Assembly: GCA_031553565.1 (NCBI GenBank)
Contig: JAVBLK010000028.1
Location: 1-24,907, forward strand
DNA from: JAVBLK01 sp031553565
Lineage (GTDB): Bacteria; Bacillota; Clostridia; Christensenellales; DUVY01
DNA length: 24,907 nt
Direction: 5' to 3'
The notes under the pieces are model-generated. The model was not told the DNA's origin, ran no database searches, and saw only the letters and a list, made by a program, of their open reading frames with translations. Positions 1-6,631 of the stretch are shown here, piece by piece (within the stretch, counting starts at the first letter, position 1; every line of letters starts with the position of its first letter). The position numbers and the translations under genes are program-made.

Positions 1-117
1 CTTTGAATGTGGCGTGTCTTTTTGGCTAAAAACCGCCGGACCCGCTTGGCAATATCCCGATATTGTCTGCGCGTGTCCGTCAATTTTTATCTCAAAAATC
101 CACAGCCAAATTCAAAG
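1..117. repeat. Long imperfect palindrome, about 117 bp
   Basis: The outer arms at 1-13 and 105-117 are inverted copies with one mismatch (CTTTGAATGTGGC against CTTTGAATTTGGC read on the other strand). Partial pairing continues inwards through TAAAAAccgccGGACccGC-like segments, down to a perfect apical inverted repeat CAATAT/ATATTG at 50-65. The whole stretch can therefore fold back on itself as DNA or RNA. It lies downstream of the cupin gene and has no T-tract, so it is not a normal terminator. It starts at base 1 and may extend beyond the window. It does not share the conserved blocks of the hairpins in the hydrogenase operon. A MITE-like or REP-like element is the simplest reading. I see no coding gene in 1-136. 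Confidence 0.5.
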
Positions 118-136
118 GTATTTGTTCATTGTTTCC

Positions 137-586
137 TTAATGATCCGACTCGGCGGCCCCGGCCTCTTCCCTGGTGCGGTGTACGGTACCGTACGGATGC
201 TGTACCGGAGCGTATATCGAATAAAGCTTTATCGGCATGCTGCCAATATTGACAAGATTATGCCACGTCCCTGCCGGAATAAATATTGCATAGCCCTTGC
301 CGACGACCGTCTGATAGTTCAGGTTATCCTTGTTCTGCCCCATCATCACGCGCCCCTGCCCGCTTGTTATGTATAAGAATTGATCCAAATTGCCGTGCAT
401 TTCCAGGCCGATCTCGTCGCGTATGGTCATAAGAGTCGCCTGCAGATGCCTGCCCGTCCACAGCGCCGCGCGGAAATTCTGGTTTTGGTGCGCCGCGGCT
501 TCCAGATTTGTGACAAAGGGCTCCGGGCCGTAATCGGAAATCTGCATCGGGCTGAAATATTTGTTGTTATAGTTGTTAAAATACAT
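137..586 (-). CDS. Small single-domain cupin protein
   Basis: A 149-residue protein filled by one cupin beta-barrel. The first cupin motif reads GLEMHGNLDQFLYITSGQG, with one His (of MHGN) and Gln where the classical motif has HxH and Glu. The second motif is IPAGTWHNLVN, with the conserved P-x-G-x2-H-x3-N. The C-terminal YSIYAPVQHPYGTVH tail is typical of a widespread family of stand-alone cupins related to the mannose-6-phosphate isomerase C-terminal domain. No enzymatic activity has been firmly assigned to it as far as I know. It is probably a cytoplasmic metal- or sugar-binding protein. The start is supported by GGAGG six bases upstream. It appears to be a single-gene unit: a terminator of the upstream GLUG gene lies before it. 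The substrate is unknown. Confidence 0.85.
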   Translation of the reverse strand: MYFNNYNNKYFSPMQISDYGPEPFVTNLEAAAHQNQNFRAALWTGRHLQATLMTIRDEIGLEMHGNLDQFLYITSGQGRVMMGQNKDNLNYQTVVGKGYAIFIPAGTWHNLVNIGSMPIKLYSIYAPVQHPYGTVHRTREEAGAAESDH

Positions 587-693
587 TTTTACCTCCTTTA
601 CCTTACAGTATATTCCGTAAACATTTTATGAGTGCGGCGCCGCCCGCCGCTTAACCGCCGCCCTGCCTTTTGCCGCTAGCGTTTCCGTTATTG

Positions 694-727
694 AAAAAAG
701 CGGCCGGCAGAAATTTCTGCCGGCCGC
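694..727 (-). terminator. Rho-independent terminator of the GLUG protein gene
   Basis: A perfect GC-rich inverted repeat at 700-727 (GCGGCCGGCAGAAA with its complement) is followed on the minus strand by six T residues (the A run at 694-699). It lies about 60 bp past the stop codon of the gene at 788-2605 and separates it from the cupin gene. Confidence 0.9.
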
Positions 728-787
728 AACCTTAATCAGCTTTTATATCTCTTCCACATTTTACCGCATTTATTTTGTTCGCGTTGT

Positions 788-2605
788 TTACTTGCGGTTT
801 TCCCTGCCTCTCCTGCCGATTTTCACCCCTATCATGATCAATATCACCGCCGCCAGTACTGCCCAGCCGCCAATGACCAAAAGCTTAAGTGTTTCCGGAC
901 TCAGCCCGAAAAGCCCGTCCTCCGGGTCGCCGGGGTCCTCCGGGTCACCGGGGTCTTCGGGGTCACCGGGGTCTTCAGGGTCGCCGGGGTCCTCCGGGTC
1001 GCCGGGGTCCTCCGGGTCGCCGGGATCTTCAGGGTCGCCGGGATCTTCAGGGTCGCCGGGATCCTCCGGGTCGCCGGGGTCTTCGGGGTCGCCGGGATCT
1101 TCAGGGTCGCCGGGATCCTCCGGGTCACCGGGAATATCCTTGTCAAAAGTCAGCTTTGCGCTGTCCGCGCCCGCTTTTGCCTTTATCGGATCGGAGCTGA
1201 GCGAAAACACTATCAGCTGCGGATAGAAAATATCGTATTTATCGGCGTTATCCGGATTATCGGTCATATCCTGCGCCAGCCAATGATCCGCCGCGCCCTC
1301 AGTTCCCTGATAAGAGAATACCATTTTTTGAAGCGATTCCGTCCCCGTCATTTCCTCTGTTGTAAGCCCCCTCATATCCTCTCGGTCGGCCTCGCCGTAT
1401 ACAGCCGTCACGGACGCTGCCGCTGTTTTGTCGAAATAGCAGTTTTGCGCGGTGTTTTGATACAGGAAAGCAACCTCGCCTATTATCCCGCCCGCCGTCA
1501 CTCCTTCGACTGCGCCGCGGCTGTAGCAATTCTTTATCCTGCCGCTCGTGCACGCGTCCAGCCCGGCAATGCCGCCCGAGGAGCCGTTGGATACGATATT
1601 CCACGCGTTGTAGCAGTTGTCAATATTGCCGTTTGCGTTGAACGCCGCGATGCCGCCCGCGCGCGTCGCCGCCGCTGACGCGGTCACTTTTCCCGCGTTG
1701 AAGCATTGCGCGATAGTCTTGTTGTTCTGCCCGGCTATACCGCCCGCAGTCTTGGGCGCGGATACCGCACCGAAGTTAGCCGACGCCGTAACGACGCCGT
1801 GGTTTTCGCCTGTGATGCCGCCGAAATACTCCGCGGACGCAGCTTCCGCGATATTCATGACCTCGGCGCGGTTTATGCAACCCGTAATTTCGGCAGTCGC
1901 GCCGCTGGTCCCGCCCGTTATCCCGCCCGTGCGGTTTGAGCCCTGGATCTTGCCGTGCGCCGCGGAATCGGCGATCCTGCCGTCACCTGTGACTATCCCT
2001 GCGATACCGCCCGTATAAAGGCCGCCTGTCACCTCGCCCGAGAAAAAACAATTTTCAATGGAACCGCCGCCCACGGAGCCTGCGATACCGCCTGTAAAAT
2101 TACCGCCGGTAATTACCGCGCCGATAACTTTCAAGTTCTTTACGGTCCCCGAAAGATAGCCGAACAATCCCTGGTAATTGACGCCAGAGCCGTCAACATA
2201 TACGCCTGTAAGCGTCTTGTTGTTCCCGTCGAAATGGGCGGAGAACGGCTTGGTGTACGCGCCGATAACGCAGAATATATGCCCGGACATATCCAGCTCG
2301 GTTACAGAGTCGGAAAGCTTATAATGCCTGCCGCTGCCGAGTCCCAGCGGCGCGTCCACCGATTCCTGCATAAGCAGGGCCAGCTGCGCGGCGCTTTCGA
2401 TGATGTAGGGGTCGGCGGCCGTACCCGCGCCCGACTGGTACGACAGCGCCTTATAGTCCAGCCAAAGCCCCTGCGCAGCGGCATAAGTCCTTTGCGGCTG
2501 CAAAACCGCGGTTATACCCGTTACGGCCGCAATAAGCGTCACAGCCAGTATCAGCGTGGAGATTTTTTTACCGATAGCCTTAAAAAACCGTATTTCTTTT
2601 TTCAT
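788..2605 (-). CDS. Secreted, membrane-anchored GLUG-repeat surface protein with GDPEDP stalk
   Basis: A 605-residue protein. It has a basic N-terminus and hydrophobic segment (about residues 14-37) ending in TYAAA, which gives a signal peptide with a likely cleavage near residue 43. The body (about residues 100-420) carries eight or nine repeats with the GGIAG/GGITG core followed by an I-x-N/D-C-x-N/F-x-G-x-V strand. This is the GLUG motif of bacterial surface and adhesin-like beta-helix proteins. Then come twelve GDPEDP repeats, a Pro/Asp/Glu-rich stalk, and a final membrane helix (about 574-596) with an Arg/Lys tail. There is no LPxTG sorting motif, so the anchor is the helix. AGGAG lies 7-8 bases before the ATG. 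It sits downstream of an ECF sigma/anti-sigma pair but beyond a terminator, so it is a separate unit that the sigma factor might control. The binding partner is unknown. Confidence 0.85.
   Translation of the reverse strand: MKKEIRFFKAIGKKISTLILAVTLIAAVTGITAVLQPQRTYAAAQGLWLDYKALSYQSGAGTAADPYIIESAAQLALLMQESVDAPLGLGSGRHYKLSDSVTELDMSGHIFCVIGAYTKPFSAHFDGNNKTLTGVYVDGSGVNYQGLFGYLSGTVKNLKVIGAVITGGNFTGGIAGSVGGGSIENCFFSGEVTGGLYTGGIAGIVTGDGRIADSAAHGKIQGSNRTGGITGGTSGATAEITGCINRAEVMNIAEAASAEYFGGITGENHGVVTASANFGAVSAPKTAGGIAGQNNKTIAQCFNAGKVTASAAATRAGGIAAFNANGNIDNCYNAWNIVSNGSSGGIAGLDACTSGRIKNCYSRGAVEGVTAGGIIGEVAFLYQNTAQNCYFDKTAAASVTAVYGEADREDMRGLTTEEMTGTESLQKMVFSYQGTEGAADHWLAQDMTDNPDNADKYDIFYPQLIVFSLSSDPIKAKAGADSAKLTFDKDIPGDPEDPGDPEDPGDPEDPGDPEDPGDPEDPGDPEDPGDPEDPGDPEDPGDPEDPGDPEDPGDPEDPGDPEDGLFGLSPETLKLLVIGGWAVLAAVILIMIGVKIGRRGRENRK
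917..1132 (-). repeat. Twelve tandem 18-bp units encoding GDPEDP
   Basis: Exactly twelve contiguous 18-bp units, based on GTCCTCCGGGTCGCCGGG on the plus strand, cover 216 bp without interruption. They differ almost only at third codon positions (GTC/ATC, CTC/TTC, CCG/CGG/CAG, GCC/ACC), so the peptide repeat is kept intact. The array encodes the acidic, proline-rich stalk of the GLUG protein and is likely to vary in copy number by slippage in steps of six residues. Confidence 0.95.
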
Positions 2606-2654
2606 TTCATATGCTCCTTTCGACAGATGTTTTTGTCTTCCTGCATATAAAACG

Positions 2655-2683
2655 AAAAAAGCAAGGGTAATTTTCCCTTGCTT
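2655..2683 (-). terminator. Rho-independent terminator after the anti-sigma gene
   Basis: Arms GCAAGGG (2661-2667) and CCCTTGC (2675-2681), with AT pairs extending the stem, are followed on the minus strand by TTTTTT (2655-2660). It lies about 30 bp past the stop of the putative anti-sigma factor and 50 bp before the GLUG gene start, so it closes the sigma/anti-sigma unit. Confidence 0.85.
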
Positions 2684-2712
2684 AAAAAAGAAATTTGACT
2701 TTTTTTGTGAGA

Positions 2713-3501
2713 TCAGTCCAATCCGGAAAACGCGCTCATCAGATAAGTCTTTTGCTCGTCTGACCGCGTTATGCCGCTGCCGTCATCCTCGTAACGCGAG
2801 CCGCCTATTTCAAGAACCGCGCGGCCGCTGCCGGTATCGATACGGACCGAGAAAACCTCGCCGCCCGTACCCTTTATTTTCTGAAAGCCCGCCGCGGTAT
2901 CGAACAATGCCGCGCCGCCGTTTTCCCGAAAATCCGCGCTGTTGATCTTCACGCCGCCCGCGTCCGCCGCGCCGACCGCACTTTTCGTTTTAGTGAAGAT
3001 GGCCGCCTGCCTGTCCGTCAGCACCGCGGTATGCCTGCCGCCGTCCTTTATGAACAGAGTGAACAGGACAACATACATATCGATGCCCGCATTGCCGCAC
3101 ACTTCTGTTATAAACGGAGCGTCTATCATCTTGAATTTTACGTTCATTACCGAAGTAATAAGGATATAGTCGCCCTCCGTTCCATCCGAAGGCACATTGT
3201 AAAGGACGTTTTCCGCGCCGTTTACCGCCGCAGTATAGATCTGTCCGTCAGTATATTTTATGCCCGGCTCCCCGGCGTTCAAAATCACTAAAACCACGGG
3301 TACTATGATCCCCGCGGCCAGCAGCAGCGACATCAGCGCGGCAATAAACCGCATGCCCGGGCGCCGCCGCGCCCTTATGCGCAAAGCGGGCTGTGCCGGC
3401 AAAGCGTCGATACGCGCCTCTAAACCGGCGGGTATATCAAGCCTTTCCCCTGAATCGGGGAATTGCTTCGACATAAGTTTTTCAACATCCTTGCGCCTCA
3501 T
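2713..3501 (-). CDS. Single-pass membrane protein, probable anti-sigma factor
   Basis: A 262-residue protein. The N-terminal 47 residues are charged and would be cytoplasmic (MRRKDVEKLMSKQ..., then an Arg-rich stretch). One hydrophobic helix follows at about 50-73, and a 190-residue extracytoplasmic domain with no family I recognise. This layout directly downstream of an ECF-type sigma factor (82-bp gap) is the usual one for anti-sigma factors of the RsiV/RsgI type. No zinc-binding HxxxCxxC motif is present, so it is not a ZAS anti-sigma factor. The AGGAG is 13 bases before this ATG, rather far. The better-spaced ATG opens only a three-codon frame, ATGACTGAATGA, whose stop overlaps this start. 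The role is inferred from context and topology only. Confidence 0.6.
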   Translation of the reverse strand: MRRKDVEKLMSKQFPDSGERLDIPAGLEARIDALPAQPALRIRARRRPGMRFIAALMSLLLAAGIIVPVVLVILNAGEPGIKYTDGQIYTAAVNGAENVLYNVPSDGTEGDYILITSVMNVKFKMIDAPFITEVCGNAGIDMYVVLFTLFIKDGGRHTAVLTDRQAAIFTKTKSAVGAADAGGVKINSADFRENGGAALFDTAAGFQKIKGTGGEVFSVRIDTGSGRAVLEIGGSRYEDDGSGITRSDEQKTYLMSAFSGLD

Positions 3502-3583
3502 TCAGTCATTTCAGCTCCTTGTATATATAACGTAAACGCCGCCTCTGTTTTTCCGCATAAAAGCATTTTTTTCAGAAATCCTC

Positions 3584-4129
3584 TTACAGGCTCTCTGCGC
3601 TGCCCTTTTTGTATTCCTCTTTGAACCGCGCCTCGGCCTTTAGGTACAGCCGCCGCACCTGCTTGTATGTAAGGCCGACCGCGCCCGCTATCTCGTAAAA
3701 GGAATAGCCGAACGAGGTCTTTAAGATAAAGATCCTTCTGTCCGGCTCGACCAGCTTTTCTAATATCGAGTTTATGAAAATGATTTCGTCCGTGTTCCCG
3801 CCGGCCGCATCCGGCCTGCAGCTTGCAACGTCCAATACCGCGTCGCCGGGCGTCGTTTCCCTTCGCTTCCGCTTCAAATCCACAGCGCGGTGGAACGCCA
3901 TAGTGTAAATATATCCTAAAGGATTGGAAAGGCCGGAAAGCATCCCGGCCTTTTGGTACACGTCGAATATGACCTCGTTTAAAACGTCCTCGGATAAGGG
4001 CTTGTCCGACAAAACGCGGTACGCCGCCGCTTTCAAGGACGCGCCGAACTCGCGGTAGAGATCCTTCAAGGCTTCCTTATCCCCCGCGGCGATCAGTCCT
4101 AATAAATCTTTCGCCCTTTGCTTATCCAT
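3584..4129 (-). CDS. ECF-type RNA polymerase sigma factor
   Basis: A 181-residue sigma-70 family protein. Region 2 spans about residues 22-92 (DLYREFGASLKAAAYRVL, then LGYIYTMAFHRAVDLKRKRR, the -10 recognition helix). Region 4 spans about 120-172, with a helix-turn-helix around FYEIAGAVGLTYKQVRRLYLK that would contact the -35 element. Regions 1 and 3 are absent, as in group 4 (ECF) factors. It starts 15 bp after the icd stop codon and no Shine-Dalgarno is visible, so translation may be coupled to icd. The next gene is the probable anti-sigma factor, which suggests control by membrane signal release. Target promoters cannot be named. A weak GGAAAAAC...CGTT pair in the 82-bp gap before the anti-sigma gene could be a self-promoter. 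Confidence 0.85.
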   Translation of the reverse strand: MDKQRAKDLLGLIAAGDKEALKDLYREFGASLKAAAYRVLSDKPLSEDVLNEVIFDVYQKAGMLSGLSNPLGYIYTMAFHRAVDLKRKRRETTPGDAVLDVASCRPDAAGGNTDEIIFINSILEKLVEPDRRIFILKTSFGYSFYEIAGAVGLTYKQVRRLYLKAEARFKEEYKKGSAESL

Positions 4130-4144
4130 AAAAATGTGATACGG

Positions 4145-5350
4145 CTATGAAAGCCTTTTTGCGACCGCGTCGATAAAGCCCAGGGTACTCACCTTCTTTA
4201 TCGTAACGTCCTTATCGTTATACAGCGGCACAAGATCGCCGGTAAGGATACCCGCCTCAATCGTATCCAGCACGGCTTTCTCCAGCTTATCGGCAAACTC
4301 CGCAAGGGGCTTGTTGCCGTCCAGCTCGCCGCGTTTCCTTAATGCGCCCGTCCATGCCCAGATCGTCGCCACGCTGTTGGTCGAGGTCTCCTCGCCCTTT
4401 AAGTGCTTATAGTAATGGCGCGTCACGGTGCCGTGCGCCGCCTCGTATTCATATTTACCGTCGGGCGAAACCAGCACCGAGCTCATCATCGCAAGGCTGC
4501 CGTAGGCGGTCGCAACCATATCGGAAAGCACGTCGCCGTCATAGTTTTTAAGCGCCCAGATAAAGCCGCCCCCGGATTTTACCACCCTGGCAACGCTGTC
4601 GTCGATAAGCGCGTATTCGTAATTTATACCGGCCTTTGAAAACTCCGCCTTGAACTCTTTTTCAAAAACCTCAGCGAAAATATCCTTGAAACGGTGGTCA
4701 TAGGTCTTGCTGATAGTGTCCTTTGTCGCGAACCACAGGTCCTGCTTTTTGGAAAGCGCGAATTTGAAGCACGAGCGCGCAAAGCTGTATATCGACTTGT
4801 CGGTATTGTGCATGCCCATAATGATGCCCGCGCCGCCGAAATCATGGATAAGCTTTGTTTCTGTTTTCCCGTCCGCATAGGTCACGGTTATCTCGGCCCT
4901 GGCCGCGCCGCCGACATAGACCTCGCTGGCCTTATATACGTCGCCGTACGCGTGACGCGCGATGGTGATAGGCTTCTTCCAACCGGGGATATACGGCGTG
5001 ATGCACCTTGTAAGTATGGGCTCGCGGAAAACAGTGCCGTCCAGCGCCGCCCTTATCGTGCCGTTAGGGCTCAAATACATGCGCCTTAATTTATACTCGT
5101 CCACCCGCTGCGCATTGGGCGTAATCGTCGCGCACTTGACGCCCACGCCCCACTTTTTGACGGCGGCTGCCGCATCAAGCGTTACCTTATCGTCGGTTTT
5201 ATCCCTATATGGCAGCCCTAAATCGTAATACTCGGTTTTCAGGTCGATAAAAGGCGTCAGCAAGCGCTCCTTTATCCACTGCCAGATGATGCGCGTCATT
5301 TCGTCGCCGTCCATCTCGACCAGCGGCTTTGTCATAGGTATTTTTTTCAT
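4145..5350 (-). CDS. icd: NADP-dependent isocitrate dehydrogenase
   Basis: A 401-residue, full-length enzyme of the eukaryote-like type II family, which oxidatively decarboxylates isocitrate to 2-oxoglutarate in the cytoplasm. Visible hallmarks are VEMDGDEMTRIIW at the N-terminus, YYDLGLPYRDKTDD, the substrate-loop IARHAYGDVYKA (the Arg equivalent to human IDH1 R132), the metal-site ALIDD, and AAHGTVTRHYYKHLKGEETSTN, in which the Arg-His pair after HGTVT is the NADP-specificity signature. In a fermenter it supplies 2-oxoglutarate for glutamate synthesis and NADPH. The start has AAGGAA at 8 bases. It follows ddl by 29 bp and precedes the sigma gene by 15 bp, so the three are probably cotranscribed, a grouping without an obvious functional link. 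Confidence 0.95.
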   Translation of the reverse strand: MKKIPMTKPLVEMDGDEMTRIIWQWIKERLLTPFIDLKTEYYDLGLPYRDKTDDKVTLDAAAAVKKWGVGVKCATITPNAQRVDEYKLRRMYLSPNGTIRAALDGTVFREPILTRCITPYIPGWKKPITIARHAYGDVYKASEVYVGGAARAEITVTYADGKTETKLIHDFGGAGIIMGMHNTDKSIYSFARSCFKFALSKKQDLWFATKDTISKTYDHRFKDIFAEVFEKEFKAEFSKAGINYEYALIDDSVARVVKSGGGFIWALKNYDGDVLSDMVATAYGSLAMMSSVLVSPDGKYEYEAAHGTVTRHYYKHLKGEETSTNSVATIWAWTGALRKRGELDGNKPLAEFADKLEKAVLDTIEAGILTGDLVPLYNDKDVTIKKVSTLGFIDAVAKRLS

Positions 5351-5379
5351 AGCAAGTTCCTTTTAAATATTCATGCATT

Positions 5380-6552
5380 TTACCGCAGCTTGTTTTTCGC
5401 GCCGCCAAGGTTTTTCGCCGCCGATTTGATAACGTCGGACTTGTAGGCGTAGACCAGCTGCTTTTTAAAATTATGCTCGCATTCGGCTATAAACAGCAGC
5501 CTGTCGATAAGCGCGGAAAAGCTTACCCCCCCGTACTCCCACAGATAAAAAGACAGCGAGCCGGGGATAGTGTTGACCTCATTAATATAAACAGTATCGG
5601 TTTTTTTGTCAATCAAATAGTCTATCCTGACCACGCCCTTAAGGTCCAGCGCCCTGAACGCCTTCAAGGTTTCGGCCTTGATTTTGCCGGAAATTTTCAG
5701 CGGGATATCCGCCGGCAGGCGGCGCGGGCAGCTTTCCATCCCCGCCGTCTTGCCCCCGCCCATATATTTGTCGTCAAAAGTAAGAAACTCCTTCCACGAA
5801 ACCGGCTGCTCACACTCCGAAACTCTTATGTCGTTCTGAAAGCCCAGCGCCGAACAGTTTATCTCGTAAAAATCGGTCAGCGCCTTTTCAACCACTAGCT
5901 TGACGTCAAACGCAGCCGCGACGTCTATCCCCGCATTGAGTTCCTCGCGGTTGCCGCAGACAGATATGCCGATACTGCTGCCCAGGTTCGCGGGCTTGAC
6001 TATCATCGGGTAGCCGAAATCCTTCTCGGCGGTTTCAATAGATATCCTGCGTTCGTCAGGCGTATCGGAGGAATAGAACGATACGTATTTCAGGATCTTA
6101 AGCCCGGCGGCTTTGAACAGCAGCTTTGCCGCCGCCTTGTCCATGGCCGCGCCCGCCGCGAACATACCGCACGAGGTGTACGGCACGCCGCAGAGCTGCA
6201 ACAGGCCCGCAAGGCTCCCGTCCTCGCCGTTTATGCCGTGCATACATACTAGGGCCGCGTCTATTTTTACCGCCGGCGCGATCTTTTTCCCGCCCTTTTT
6301 GACGGTATAAAGTTGCGGCGACCCCGGCCTTAAAAAAACCTCGCCGTACCGCTTTTCAACGTTGCCTTTTTCAAATTCCTTTAAGCTTAAAAGGCCGTCG
6401 CCGCTGTGCCAAGTCCCCGCGCCGCTTATGTAAACCGGTATAGGCTCGTATTTTTCCATGTCGATATTAAGATATGCCTGATATGCGGTTATGACCGATA
6501 TTTCATGTTCCACCGACCGTCCGCCGAAAAAGACAGCAATATTCCGCTTCAT
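5380..6552 (-). CDS. ddl: D-alanine--D-alanine ligase
   Basis: A 390-residue ATP-grasp ligase that joins two D-alanines for peptidoglycan precursors. The N-terminal FFGGRSVEHEIS motif is diagnostic, followed by KPANLGSSIGIS (ATP-binding strand) and RIDYLI...YINEVNTIPGSL (metal and phosphate binding). The region that normally carries the omega loop reads EFLTFDDKYMGGGK rather than the common YDYxxKY form. It therefore belongs to a divergent subgroup, and its D-Ala versus D-lactate preference cannot be settled by eye. It is slightly longer than the usual 300-365 residues. GGAGG precedes the ATG. It follows the membrane MurF (79-bp gap), which makes D-Ala-D-Ala the obvious substrate link between the two. 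Confidence 0.9.
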   Translation of the reverse strand: MKRNIAVFFGGRSVEHEISVITAYQAYLNIDMEKYEPIPVYISGAGTWHSGDGLLSLKEFEKGNVEKRYGEVFLRPGSPQLYTVKKGGKKIAPAVKIDAALVCMHGINGEDGSLAGLLQLCGVPYTSCGMFAAGAAMDKAAAKLLFKAAGLKILKYVSFYSSDTPDERRISIETAEKDFGYPMIVKPANLGSSIGISVCGNREELNAGIDVAAAFDVKLVVEKALTDFYEINCSALGFQNDIRVSECEQPVSWKEFLTFDDKYMGGGKTAGMESCPRRLPADIPLKISGKIKAETLKAFRALDLKGVVRIDYLIDKKTDTVYINEVNTIPGSLSFYLWEYGGVSFSALIDRLLFIAECEHNFKKQLVYAYKSDVIKSAAKNLGGAKNKLR

Positions 6553-6565
6553 ATATAAATCCTCC

Positions 6566-6594
6566 GCCCCGCGGCAGCCACGGGGCTTATTATA
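6566..6594 (-). promoter_or_regulatory. Possible -10 box and GC hairpin in the ddl leader
   Basis: On the minus strand a TATAAT (6589-6594) is followed by a hairpin with arms GCCCCG/CGGGGC (6581-6586 and 6566-6571), directly before the GGAGG of ddl. The candidate -35 (T-rich) is poor, so an independent ddl promoter is only possible. The hairpin has no T-tract. Confidence 0.3.
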
Positions 6595-6631
6595 TATATG
6601 ACCGGGAATGTAAAAAAGTGTGCGGTTAGTG

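Noticed and set aside
917..1132. CRISPR-like array
   Set aside because: The repeats are contiguous with no spacers and encode a periodic peptide in frame.
792..1226. Open plus-strand frame encoding GSPGSS collagen-like repeats opposite the GLUG gene
   Set aside because: All frames through an 18-bp repeat stay open together. The minus-strand frame has a signal peptide, GLUG repeats, a membrane anchor and a ribosome site; the plus-strand frame has none of these.
3520..3565. ECF-type promoter (GGAAAAAC and CGTT) before the anti-sigma gene
   Set aside because: The spacing is about two bases short and the -35 is not the usual GGAAC, so it is only a guess without further copies of the motif.
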